Assembly: GCF_905147045.1 (NCBI RefSeq)
Contig: NC_065896.1
Coordinates: 1,761,001-1,825,000, forward strand
Direction: 5' to 3'
Length of the DNA: 64,000 bases
Source of the DNA: Nymphalis io
Taxonomy: Eukaryota > Arthropoda > Insecta > Lepidoptera > Nymphalidae
The position numbers and the translations under genes are program-made. A model generated the notes under the pieces. That model had not been told where the DNA came from and made no database searches. It worked only from the letters and a program-made list of their open reading frames with translations. Position 1 is the stretch's first letter; each line of letters begins with the position of its first letter. Of the stretch, positions 36,388 to 48,500 are shown in pieces.

Positions 36388-36535
36388 ATTTTCTACCGCC
36401 AAACAGCAATGATTAATATTGTCGTGTTTCGGGTGAGCCAATGAAACTACAAGCACAGGGAAAATAACATCTTAGTTCCCAAGATTGTTGGTGCATTGGC
36501 GATGTAAGGAATCGTTAATATTTATAACGGCACTG
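36388..36535 (+). mobile_element. Decayed SINE-C
   Basis: ttctaccgccaaacagcaat, gtcgtgtttcgggtgagcca, acatcttagttcccaagatt and cattggcgatgtaagga. Confidence 0.65.
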
Positions 36536-36539
36536 GCAT

Positions 36540-36965
36540 CTGAATGTACGATGTTGATTGTTCTATATCTATATAAAAAATATATATAATATTATTATTG
36601 ATTGGTTCATATGAATATAAGAGTTTGGATTCTGAGTGAACGAATGAAGAATGCGCGGTGAACCAATCGATCAAATTTGTTTCCAAATTATTAGAAACTT
36701 TAAACTGGATCAATGATTTTGTAACCCGCTTTCTTTAATATCAATAAATATTGCGGTTTAAAATTACTCGCGGAAAAGCATGTTTTCTATTATTTTAAGC
36801 TAACAGCTAAATTTCTTTCCAATTAAAATAACTCAATTCAAATTTCAGTTAGAAATATTCTTTATAATCATTTGATTGTGATTATAATTATGGCGGGCCA
36901 CCTGCTTGCTATAACACCTCCTTGAAAAAGTTTATGCTGGTAAATTGGTGCCAGCATATTGAATA
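36540..36965. other. AT-rich DNA, no gene seen
   Basis: No supported feature. Confidence 0.4.
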
Positions 36966-36969
36966 AGCT

Positions 36970-37082
36970 GTATACTTATAAACGTTTTTTAGCTGGTGTT
37001 TGTTAGCTCTTTTTATCATCATTGAATTGACATTTGAAAAAAGAAGACAACATTGGCTTACTAATCACACATTTATAAGTAA
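36970..37082. mobile_element. MITE-like element, copy 2 (shortened)
   Basis: acttataaacgttttttagc, gctctttttatcatcattga, aagaagacaacattggctta and ctaatcacacatttataagt align with copies 1 and 3. Confidence 0.6.
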
Positions 37083-37164
37083 AGTTGTAAATAATTACGC
37101 GGTTAAAATCAAGTCGGCCTTTATAGCCAATGGGTTAAATGGATTAAGACTGTTCTATTAGGTC

Positions 37165-37415
37165 ATTGCCGTAAGCACATCGCCTTTTTAATTGTACTCC
37201 ATATTTGGCATGACGAAATCATAATAATTTATTATTAGATTATTATAATACATTAATCAATCAGTCAGTACAGGATATTCAAACAATTGTGACGTGTCGT
37301 AAATAAATATATATTATTCCTTCGGTCTTTGAGTATTGGCTAGCCTCATACCTGGATCTGTCTCAACAATATTATATGCCTCATTATCACAATATAGCCT
37401 ACACGCTAAAGGTCC
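37165..37415 (-). repeat. Inverted repeat arm 2
   Basis: Reverse complement of 35004-35245 with point differences and small indels; contains tactccatatttggcatgac and ccttcggtctttgagtattg. It stops before the CCCCCTTTGAG end seen in arm 1. Confidence 0.82.
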
Positions 37416-37603
37416 TATACCGGATTCACATGGCCCTCATTATATATTACATAAAATATTATAACTATATAAGAATCGAATAAATATAACTTGAACAAAT
37501 CCTTAACAAGTTCACTTTATCTCTAACACACTAATAATAATAATGATTTATTTCCTCTCACAAATTTTACATTATGAAGAATAATAATATTTTTTTACTA
37601 TAA

Positions 37604-37899
37604 CCGTAACAGCCTGTGAATGTCCCACTGCTGGGCTAAAGGCCTCCTCTCCTCTTTTTGAGGAGAAGGTTTGGAGCTTATTCCACCACGCTGCTCCAAT
37701 GCGGGTTGGTGGAATACACATGTGGCAGAATTTCAGTGAAATTAGACACATGCAGGTTTCCTCACGATGTTTTCCTTCACCGTAAAGCACGAGATGAATT
37801 ATAATCACAAATTAAGCACATGAAAATTCAGTGGTGCTTGCCCGGGTTTGAACCCACGATCATCGGTTAAGATTCACATGTTCTTACCACTGGGCCATC
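37604..37899 (-). mobile_element. SINE-A, full length, with target-site duplication
   Basis: ccgtaacagcctgtgaatgt ... cacatgttcttaccactggg. Exact 13-bp repeats TTTTTTACTATAA at 37591-37603 and 37900-37912. The head is intact (agatggcccagtggtaaga in sense). Confidence 0.92.
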
Positions 37900-37914
37900 T
37901 TTTTTACTATAATA

Positions 37915-38200
37915 ATAAACAATTATAATAAAACAACAACAATTAACGGCAAATCAAAACAAATAATAAATAACACAGTATTTCATAAGAGAAACGATTC
38001 ATGTTTAAACATGAAACCTTGTTATAAAATTCCATACAGAACTTCCGTTTTTAATATATTCTATTCTTAATATAATCGGTTGTATAATTAATTTCGAAAG
38101 TTTTGTTATTAAGTAATTGGCGCTAAAACTACTTCCGATGTGTTAGAATTAATATTTATATATATAAATTAAAATTGTATGGAACGTTAGGTTATAATAA
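37915..38200. other. AT-rich DNA, no gene seen
   Basis: No supported feature. Confidence 0.4.
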
Positions 38201-38201
38201 A

Positions 38202-38300
38202 CTAGCTTTGGCAGCGGTTTCGCCCGCCTGGAATTCGGTCTTTGACTATAAGAGCGCATGATTTACGCGCACGCGGATATAGCAACTTGATTGGACGTTC
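38202..38300 (-). mobile_element. Helitron-like 3' end
   Basis: Antisense reads ccaggcgggcgaaaccgctg, ccaaag, CTAG then T; similar to the terminus at 5419-5446 (GC-rich imperfect stem, about ten bases, CTAG-T). The length and 5' end are not defined. Confidence 0.35.
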
Positions 38301-38304
38301 TCGC

Positions 38305-39400
38305 AAACTTGCTTCGCATATACCATTCTTTCAGGCTGAAATAATTCTCCATAGGTTCATCACAATCAGATGAATGGCTTACTAACGCACGGAGGACAAA
38401 TATATAATATAATTATATCAATTAGGCTTCGTTTAACGTATTTATCGTAATATCATTAATAGCACACTAATCTCGTAGAAAGCCTCACAAATGACCGTGT
38501 CTTAACGCGTAAGAAAAAGTAGAATTATCTTCAATAACACAAATAGTCGTATCGGATAAAGAGTAATGGGTTATGATTGGTTGCTATCGTACGGTCAGCA
38601 GTGAGCAGCCCTGAGGCGACAACGGTATCGTCGGTAAATTGCGTGACCGCTGTTCGGATACATTGATAAGCGGTAGCGGATTGTATTTTATTTAATACAG
38701 TAATGTATGTTAGTATTGCCGGCACTGGCAATTAATAAATAGTTTTTTTAATATTGTTATTATATTGACATAAGATTAGAATGTTTCAGTTTTTTGTAAT
38801 AAAATGGCGACTGTGCATCTTTTCTCTGAATATAATAAATACGAGTATTTTTATTGATTTTAAATAATGAGAAATATGCTAATAGAATAGAAAAACAGCT
38901 TAAAATAAAGGTATAATACAATGAGAGAGCAATTGATTCCAGCAATCTCTTCCAGACAACCTTATGAAAGGATTTTTGAACATATAAGTTAATGATCACA
39001 CAGAATCTAGCCGTGCTCACTTTTGATACTGGCTGTTCTTAATATACAGCCTCTTTGCTTAGAATATCCTTCATTGCCCGAGTACCGACAGAAATATATA
39101 GTAGTAATAATCATTAGTGATGACTGTGTGTGTTATCGTTATAATGAAAACGTCAGATGGAAATGACGTTGATGGAAAACGTAACGACGATATTTGTCTG
39201 CTGTGCTATTCTTTAAGAACTCACTTCTTGTCTCACTTATTTATCTGTTTCTCTTTCTGACATTACGAGTTACGAATTTGTTAGTACAGAATAGTTCTAC
39301 TGGCGGTGGTAGGAAATGACGACAAAATAATTTCAATTACTAATTTAGCTAAAACGACCAAAGAGGGTATTGAAATGGGATTGCCGAGTTAGCTATGTAG
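38305..39400. other. AT-rich DNA, no gene seen
   Basis: No supported feature. Confidence 0.4.
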
Positions 39401-39404
39401 TTTT

Positions 39405-39575
39405 ATTTATTTCATGTCCTTCAACCAAAGGTTGTCTTGAAGAGATCGCTCTTTTAGCGATAAGACCGCCTTATGTGCATTTTTTTTATTTTATTTTTTA
39501 AATGGTTCTGTAACTCTTTTGGTGTACAATAAAGCATATTCTATTCTATTTGATTCTATTCTACGTATTCTATAA
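39405..39575 (+). mobile_element. LINE 3'-end fragment, tail (ATTCT)n
   Basis: caaccaaaggttgtcttgaa, gagatcgctcttttagcgat, aagaccgcc, a T-rich stretch, gtgtacaataaagc and an attctattctatttgattct tail. Same element as 337-478. Confidence 0.55.
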
Positions 39576-39652
39576 TAATGTAAGCTTAATTATTATTGTA
39601 TAATTATTATTACTGTATAATTTCCATAAGAATAAACTTAATTTCCTGTAAT

Positions 39653-39805
39653 TAACGGCCTTACTTATAAACGGCTTATTAGCGGCTGCTTAGTGAAACA
39701 ATTATTTCGTTCTTTCTGTTATTACTGAATCGACATTCGAAAGAAGAAGACAGCATTGTTTTACTAATCACCCGCTAAACAATGTTTATAAATCAAGCCG
39801 TAAAT
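39653..39805. mobile_element. MITE-like element, copy 3
   Basis: acggccttacttataaacgg at the left end and tttataaatcaagccgtaaa at the right end are inverted relatives; interior cattcgaaagaagaagacag and ctaatcacccgctaaacaat match copy 1. Confidence 0.65.
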
Positions 39806-39809
39806 ATCT

Positions 39810-40210
39810 TCAAAAAAATTATAATAACTTAACAACAAACAAACTACAAACACAAATTATAACGAAATTTTAATTTAAATATTCAAAAACGCTTTTTAAC
39901 GAACATCTGAATAGGCAAGTTAAGGTAGTTTCCTTAATAGTAGGTATCGTAAGTGACAGCGTCCTACGTCGTGAGGTCTAAACGTATAGACAGTAGTCTA
40001 GAACGCCCCAAGTCTGGGTTAAACGTAAACTGTTATTATTATAATGTAGAAAGCACATTATACGGCGGATTATACATTTGACGGCTTTATAATGATTTTT
40101 TAATATTGTAGACGTTATGTAATATTAATTAAAGTCGGCACGTATATTATGTAAAATAAATATGTTTAATGGAAAGTAAATATAAATTAGATACCAATAG
40201 AAAAGACAAT
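39810..40210. other. AT-rich DNA, no gene seen
   Basis: No supported feature. Confidence 0.4.
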
Positions 40211-40212
40211 TC

Positions 40213-40362
40213 AGGATCGAATCTTACATGCTATGCCCCTGGTGCTTGTGATTACAATAGGTCACTTGCCATTAGAAATGAAAGACAACAATACAACTTA
40301 CTAATGTTTGACCGTAGAATAACAGACGTGTGGATGATATCTAAGCATGCGCTTACAAAACA
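40213..40362 (-). mobile_element. Decayed SINE-C
   Basis: The plus strand (cctggtgcttgtgattacaa ... gacaacaatacaacttacta ... ttgaccgtagaataacagac) aligns with the antisense family at low identity. Confidence 0.5.
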
Positions 40363-40369
40363 TTAAAGC

Positions 40370-41805
40370 AAAATAATTTACAAATGTATACAAAAATAGT
40401 TATCATTTTATATGAAGCTCAAGAAGCCTTTTTACTATTTACTACCGAGTGTATGGATTTTATTTTATTTATTATTTACACAAGGCGTAACATAATATCA
40501 ACAAAAACAGTTAAATTACAATAATCGTCACGTCGGGAATCGAATCGACAACGGGGTCAGCGCATTAGTTTCAGTGTGTCGAGTGACGGATCCCGTAATT
40601 CCATTACGGCGCAGTTACGAGTTTCCAGAAGCATAAAGTTACGATTAAGCTATTAAAATGAGTAATTTTGAGAAATTAATAAAAACCATAAAATTTTATT
40701 GTGTATATCTTTCTTACTAGCATTCTAATGATGATATCCTTAAGGAAGTACCAAATAAAAACTTTGGAATTCGCCTTTAGTTCACGTAATACACCAAATT
40801 TCGACACAAAAATTAACAAGTGCAAATTACCGTGCGTAGCTTTCAGATATATCAACTAAAGAGCAAGGTACTGACTGCATGCGGATACCCCAAAATATCT
40901 AGGACTAGGTGCATAGACGTGCTTTGTGCACAGATGTACGAGTGGAAAAGAGGTGAACGCTTTCGGCTTACACGCTCTTTTCTGTCCAAGGAGTTCAGGT
41001 AGACTTATTGGGACGCTACATATTATACACATCGATATGTTTATTTACTGTCGGGCAAAACTAGTAAGAAACTCAACACTTATATAATATTTGTATATAT
41101 ATTTGTATATTTGTATATTTGAATATATATTTATATAATATTTGTAAGGCATTGAAAAATGTTGGTTTTAAAAGTAATTGTTGATACATATATTTTTTTA
41201 ATGTTAATGTTATGACGTCATTTAAAATTGCATATAATATTTACTAAATATAAAGGCAACGTTTATATGTAACGTTTGTGAAAGAATAAGCAGACTTTTA
41301 CGCTTTTAAACATTTTCTATATTATTATATTTTAAAAAAACCATAATAAGCTAAACTAAGCTAATATTATTATTAATACAAATAAACCGTTTACTTGTTA
41401 AGTGCTAGCAAACTAAACAAATTAATAGCATTATTGTCGCAGCACGTCCGTGGTCGTGATGCCTTTGAAGTTTCTACATTACACTAAAAGTTACTAGGGC
41501 TGTCGAGCGTTACGTTTTTTGAATAAATAAATCCGAATGGATAACTAATATGGTTACTAAAAGACGATTATTTGAATAAAGGGTTTGTGTTTTTGAATTT
41601 CAAGTTTGAGCGTTATGAGAAAAGTATTAAGGTCGTATTTTAATCAGCAAGGTTTCTGTATGAGTGAGTACTGTGTAAGTACAAGTATGATGGACATAAT
41701 ATCCTAGTTTCCAATTTAAATTGCGCATTAGCTATGGGAAGAAATATAAATTTCTTTACATTACCAAAGATTTTGGCTGATAGAGACCACTTGATCACTA
41801 CTACA
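40370..41805. other. AT-rich DNA, no gene seen
   Basis: A TATATTTG tandem lies at about 41085-41140. No supported exon. Confidence 0.4.
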
Positions 41806-41810
41806 AGTAG

Positions 41811-42104
41811 TTTTACTGGTGGTAGAGCTTTGTGTGCAAGCTCGTCTGGGTAGGTATCACCCATCAGATATTCTACTGCAAAACAGCAGTACTTGGTATT
41901 GTTGTGTTCCGGTTGAAGGGTGAGTGAGCCAGTGTAATTACAGGCACAAGGGACATAACATCTTATTTCCCAAGGTTGGTGGCGCATTGGTGATATAAGC
42001 GATGGTTAACATTTCTTAAAATGCCAATGTCTATGGGCGTTGGTGACCACTTACCATCAGGTGGCCGATATGCTCGTCCGCCTTTTTATTCTATAAAAAA
42101 AATG
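41811..42104 (+). mobile_element. SINE-C, near full length
   Basis: tttactggtggtagagcttt ... gctcgtccgcctttttattc plus an A run; near consensus. Confidence 0.88.
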
Positions 42105-42109
42105 TGTCT

Positions 42110-42560
42110 CCTTTGCCAGTCTGCCTATCTATTTTTTAGTAAATTGTACCATTTCTGGCACCAAGAAGTCACTTTCGTTCTGTTGAAATTTTTTTGAGGA
42201 AGGGCATTAATGCATTTTTTTAAGTTCTTAATTTTAATATTGGTATCGTCTTTTATTAGTAATGGGTCTTGTGCGGGTCACGCCGTTACCATCCACTCTA
42301 CTTAGTGCTATTATTGTTGGCCCAATGACGGTATGTACACGTAGAATATAGAAGCGGCTTATACGAGAATGTACGTGCCGGTATGTATAAGCAAAAGTAG
42401 CCATTGCACGCCTGTTTTATTAAAATTATTAATTTTAGTTCAGCAAGGAGATAAATATTACAATATCCGAGATATATCCTTCTTAATACAGAAAGAACCT
42501 ACTCTTGAATATTTACACTTACAGTATTATTTACATCAAAACCAGAAGATATCGCCCCTC
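42110..42560. other. AT-rich DNA, no gene seen
   Basis: No supported feature. Confidence 0.4.
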
Positions 42561-42571
42561 TTAACATGACA

Positions 42572-42755
42572 CCGTGCTTAACGGTGAAGGAAAACATCGT
42601 GAGGAAACCTGCATGTGTCTAATTTCATTGAAATTCTGCCACATGTGTATTCTACCAACCCGCATTGGAGCAGCGTGGTGGAATAAGCTCCAAACCTTCT
42701 CCTCAAAAGGGAGAGGAGGCCTTAGCCCAGCTGTGGGACATTAACAGGCTGTTAC
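42572..42755 (+). mobile_element. SINE-A, 5'-truncated, with target-site duplication
   Basis: Begins mid-body at ccgtgcttaacggtgaagga and ends ttaacaggctgttac. Exact 10-bp repeats TAACATGACA at 42562-42571 and 42756-42765 show the truncation happened at insertion. Confidence 0.93.
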
Positions 42756-42769
42756 TAACATGACATTGG

Positions 42770-43925
42770 AATCATTAGTGTACTGAGACAGACGTACAGA
42801 ATAAATAATAAGACTTTAATAAAAACCTTTTAATTAAGTGCGTAGTCTTTTGAGACCAAGATAAAGACTGTCGTACAAACAACAGTCAATATATGTTACA
42901 ATAATTCCATATATTCGTGGGTACAAATAACGTTAAACAAGCTTGGCATTGCCAGAGCATGACTACGTCAATATCATACGCCAAGTTTATCTTCTCGTCT
43001 CCTAGAAAGACAAATATTATTAAATGCAACAAAAGCAATCATTCGAATGAAAGCGAGGTGTAAATGTACAATGCGGTAGGTCACGTCTGTAACGAATAAC
43101 GGAACTCGACGGAATTCCAAAGCAATCGGGATAAATAATAGACTTGCAAGTTAGTTATGCAAATATTTTTTTAGCGGTTGAACGCTGGTTATAAATAAAT
43201 ATTTGAATTATTTACTTTTGCGTCATAAAATGTTTTTATACAGATTTTAGCCATTGGATTAGTGAATGAATTTTATTAATAATTATTTTATAGTTATTAA
43301 AACATTTACAAATTGTGCCTTTTTATATGAAAGTATTTGCTAAATATTCACCGTATGCTTTTATTAAATGACACAAATCGTGCACTCGAGAAAATTCGTT
43401 TGGAAAATACTGACCGAAAAAACACCGTAACTTACTTTTTGTTAAAAAACCTAAATAAACCTTCAGAAGTTTTTTCGTTTACACTAAAGCCCCGTTGAAA
43501 ATTACATTTAACTGTCTACTTAATATATACAGTCTGATACTGTATAATATAATTAATATACGACACCAACCTTTGAGACAAAAGTGATTTTATTTATTTT
43601 TCCATATCCGAATTTTTACCGATTTATTCGAAATGTTGTAACTGTTATAATCATTTACCGAATAGATGTAATCGAATAAGTATGAGGTTTTATTTGTTTT
43701 ACAAACTTCAAACTAAATAAAAAATAAGCAAATTTCTCTTTCAATTGGCTACCGAGAGCCAATTCCATTATTTGTTTGCTCTTTTGTTTTGTGTTTAAAC
43801 TCGTGGTGTTGTTTTAAGACGTGCCTAATGGACAAAAATAAGAAAGTGTTTTAATACTTAAGTCTGTAACTAATTTCAAATGCCATAATCTATAAAAACA
43901 CTAAATGGTAATTTTGTTAAGGCTA
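42770..43925. other. AT-rich DNA, no gene seen
   Basis: No supported feature. Confidence 0.4.
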
Positions 43926-43927
43926 AT

Positions 43928-44155
43928 CACCGACTCATCAGATTTTCCACCGATAAAAAGCAATACTCAGTATTGTTATGTTCCGGTTTGAAGGGTGAAT
44001 GAGCCAGTGTTCCTAGACAAGGGATATAAAATCTTAGTTACCAAGTTTGGTTGCACACTAGCAATGTAAGGAATGGTTATTATTTCTTACATTGCCAATG
44101 TCACTGAACATTATGGGCATACCCCATATATGTACCCATAACATAAAATAAAAAA
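43928..44155 (+). mobile_element. Decayed SINE-C
   Basis: cgactcatcagattttccac, gttccggtttgaagggtgaa, aaaatcttagttaccaagtt and ttcttacattgccaatgtca plus A run. Confidence 0.7.
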
Positions 44156-44159
44156 AATA

Positions 44160-45125
44160 TTATTGATATTATTATTTTTTTATAAATTTAAGCCTATTAC
44201 ATATTTTAGAATATAATAACATCAAATTATTTTGATATTTACTTACATAGATGTTATTTACATTTTAATATTTAGAATTAAATGCTAATGTAACGCTAAA
44301 AATGTAACACTTAAATATTTATCAAAAGGAAATGCTTATTATATCTATATTCCCGTCAGACAAAGACATTATATTTTTATTCTGTGCACATTCAAACAAC
44401 CGATGCGGTTCTAAGGTATGCTTTGTTGTATCTGTGGCGACATTAAAATATGCTTTATCGTTGTACGGTACTCCGGCACGACTGTCCGACTACACCTGCT
44501 GGATTTACCATGATTCACTGGCTTTGTATAGCAGTTTAAGTCACTACTTATTGTCTATCAATTCTGTAAACATTCATGTAAAGAATATATTGTTATAGAT
44601 CGCTAATTCTATACTTATATTAAAACATTTGGATATGATGAATTTTTTCTGCTGACTGTACTTTTGAAACTAACAAGTCTTGGTTATCACTTAGTTAAGT
44701 GTTATTAATGTGTGTTCTGATGTTTGTAATATTCAGAAGATAAAGAAGAGCTACTATTTTCTCAAATACATAATTAAAGATTTGATGTCTTATTATTATA
44801 TTGATAAGAAAATAAGGTAAACTAGGGAAACTTAATGAATCTTAGCAAACGCAGATGTATGTTACTCATAAATTATACATATCTAAGTGATGCAGATGAA
44901 ACTATAACTTTATATTTATCTATATTTATATTTATCACAAACATAGACAAGGAGTCAATATTTTTCCAATATTGACTCAAAATTAAAAGTCATTGCCCAA
45001 TCGCTTAACAAATAAAATGATCATTAATCTAACAAAAGGAGCAGATGTTTCGTCTGCCCCAGAGCAACTATCGACCGTGTCCGACAATTACTTTCTTAGA
45101 GGCATTAAAAAAATCATTTACTTTT
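44160..45125. other. AT-rich DNA upstream of the first visible exon
   Basis: No promoter element can be supported. An 11-bp perfect hairpin (GAGTCAATATT / AATATTGACTC, loop 5) sits at 44952-44978. Confidence 0.45.
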
Positions 45126-45129
45126 CTAT

Positions 45130-45245
45130 ATAAAAAGTAACAGCATCTAAATTTTTATGCTAAGGCCTCTTTCAAGGATAAGGCTTAAAACTGATTCCAC
45201 CACGCTGATTCAACGCACGTCGGTGCAAACATACCTATACACACA
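45130..45245 (-). mobile_element. Decayed SINE-A 3' half
   Basis: tgctaaggcctctttcaagg, gattccaccacgctgattca and cgcacgtcggtg follow the antisense order. Confidence 0.5.
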
Positions 45246-45505
45246 CCAGCTTGTGTTTACTTGTATGTTAAATTTTTTTTTTTTGTATTATTTCAAGAAT
45301 GACAATACAATAAAAATATTTTAATGCTTTTATAATTGGAAAATATTTCAGTAGTTTTTAAGAAATGTTCACAGTTAACGAATCGTATACTTAAAATGTT
45401 ACTTTCAAACGCTAAATACTTTGTATGTCTCAAAGATTGGTGTAGTATTGTTGAGATGAAAACTATTTTGTATGAAAGGTATTTAATTTCTTTTTATTGT
45501 TACAG

Positions 45506-48500
45506 TGAGCTGACTTTACTGGAAGGAATGGCGAATTGCGGAGGTTGGAGTGAGGAACCCGTAGCGAAGGTATGAACATAATTATAATAATATTGATAAC
45601 TACTCCAGAGTATACATTACATATTGATATAAAGATGGTAGTTTGACAATAAGTAAATTAAATTCTACTTTATTATATAGGTTAATTTGTATTAGAAATA
45701 ATTATCAACTTGATTATCCCCGTTGTTTTCACCATTAAATTTTAAAAGTTTGATGTGGATAAATATTTCGTTTTACATTTTGCAACTCGAACCAAGAAAT
45801 AAAAAAAGATATTCAAGTAAACACTTGGAAAACAGGCTGGGCATAAGCACAGAACGGCGAATAAATCGGGTGTCGAATATTTAAATATATACGAGTATCT
45901 CTTTTGTCGAATAAACAAGATCAAATCCTTACTTTACCTGTTGTTATTTATGACATGACATGATAATCCAATATAACTAATTTTAATTACATAAATAATA
46001 ACATATAAAGACAATAACAACATTATATTTGTCCATTGAGGACTTAAATTAGCTTTGTACATATATTCAAATTTTTACGTATATTTTCCAATTGAATCGC
46101 AATTACGATTCCGTATGCGAAAAATGAACTAGAATGCGGCCAGAAGGACCTGCGAAATTACAATTTTAACGTAATTTTTAATAAATGTTTTGTAATGTTA
46201 GAAGCTAAAATGTTCAAGCCATAAAAATGTTTGACTTCTTTTGACTGTCACGTATACTAAATAGTACGCGTTTTATTTCCTTCTTTTATTACGTTTTATC
46301 AAAGAAATCTACGAATCTGACCTGACAACCGATTCAATATGAAACCGTTATTTGAATTTGAATTTAATCGATTCTAATATTAATTTCATTATCCATTCCT
46401 AAATAGCGTGTCGAAATGCGGGTATTGAAATCGATGTTTACCTTAATTTGTTATTTGCGTGTAATGAGTTTTATTAACGTTTTATTTTATGCTAATAACG
46501 GATATTTAAGTAAAAGGCTTATTATAGGCACGATTAATTTTGATTACAAAAAAATATACGCTTTATCACTAGTAATCGCTAGTTTAAAAAAATTGCCTTG
46601 CAAAGTTTTTGGTATAATGTAAAATATCCGGGTGTAATATCATCCATTTATCGATTATACCTACAATAATTATTGATATATATAAACTACTTTGTTTAAA
46701 TGTGATACACTCCCGTTTTACGAAGAGCACGTGAAGCTTAAGGCTTGCGCCTCGTCTGTCGTGTCGGATTGCTATCCCATGAGACAATGAAAATGAGTAA
46801 ATAGAGACAGCACCTGTATTCGTGAGCATGCTTGTGCAATGCTTACACGGCTGATTTAATCGGAGGCGAAGGAAAATTAAAATTTGGTTAAGCTTGCTGA
46901 GCACCCCGGATTATAATTTAAATTATGATCACGTTTAAAAAATATGTTACTGTCATCAGCTGGTGTTAATCATCACATTCACATGAGCACCATAGATAAA
47001 TCATTCAGTTTTTTTTTTTTTGTTAGAAGGCAGACGGGCAAACGAACCATTTATTGGTAAGCCACTTACCTTCGTCCAAAAGTTGACACTATAAGACGTG
47101 TAAACTTTTTCTTAACTGTAAACGCGCCACCAATCACGTGATCTAAGAAGTCGTTTCTCTTGTCCTGTATTTATTCGGCCTGTAAATCGCAACACAGCGA
47201 TACTGAGTCGATGTTCAACGGTAGAATAACTTATGAGTGGTACCTAAACCTTGGTAAACGAAGCTGAGGTGGCCTAGTTAGAACGAGGAAATCTTAACCG
47301 ATGATCGATCGATCGACCACTGATTTTCATGTGCTTAATTTTTGTTTATAAGAAAAAAAAACATCATGAGGAAACCTGCATGTGTCTAATTTCATTGAAA
47401 TTCTGACACATGTGTATTTCATCAAACCCGCATTGGAGCAGCGTGGCGGAATAAGTTCCAAACCTTCTCCTCAAAAAGGAGAGGAGGCCTTAGCCCAGCA
47501 GTGGAAAATTAACAGGCTGTTAATGTTGTTTTAAGTTTTGATAAATCCATAGTAAAGACATTAAATAAATAGCAAGCTAACAAAGCCTTATTGAATTTAT
47601 CGTCTCTTTGTTTAACTGAGTTAAATGAACCGCTCCAGTAATGGTATGATGCGATTCCTTGAACTTCAGTCGATGTATTGTCAACATAGTTTTAAATCAG
47701 GATAGCCCGACTTGTTAAAATTCGCGATAGTCATCAATTTACAAAGTAGGTTTAATTGTGAAGGAACTTCTGGTTCTACATCTACACCATGAAACTAACA
47801 AAGTTTTCCTAAATAGAAAAAAGGTTAATGTGCTCTAAGTACATATTGATATACTGCTGCCAGAAGAAACATTATTTAAATCAATACTTACTAAGTTGAT
47901 TCAAGAACCTTGTTTACTAAAAAATATAAGTACCTATACTGGTTATTGTCGTCATCAATACCAAAAATATACGCATATCAGTTCAATTGCTTGAAAGTAT
48001 TTTAAAATTGACGAGATTTGCCAAAAACACACAAACGGATGGCGTTTAATAAAATCATGTAAAATCTAGTAACGGCCATTGTTCAAACAACATTTCCTAG
48101 TCAAAGTTACGAGAAGTTTTGTTTATTTATAATGAAAACCCTATTGTCCGTCCGAAATATTTACGACTGCATCGCACGACCGTCGTAAAGACTTCGCTAT
48201 CAGCGTGCTGGTTCCGTAATGACTATTTATGTCCAATGTCTTGATCTGACCGCTTAAGAGCGTTTGTACAAACACCGATACGATTACGGAACGAGTTTTC
48301 ATTGACGATTAATACATTATCATTCAAAGCAAAAAAAACGTTGTCTGAATATTAACACCCAAATCTGTCAAAAAAAAATTTAAGGCAGCAATTTTTTGGG
48401 TGTACGAAACTCACGTATGCTTTAATAGCGCTGGATTATATTATACAGAGACAGTGTGTAAATGTACCCACATGTCCTTTTTATATTTTGTTATACATCA

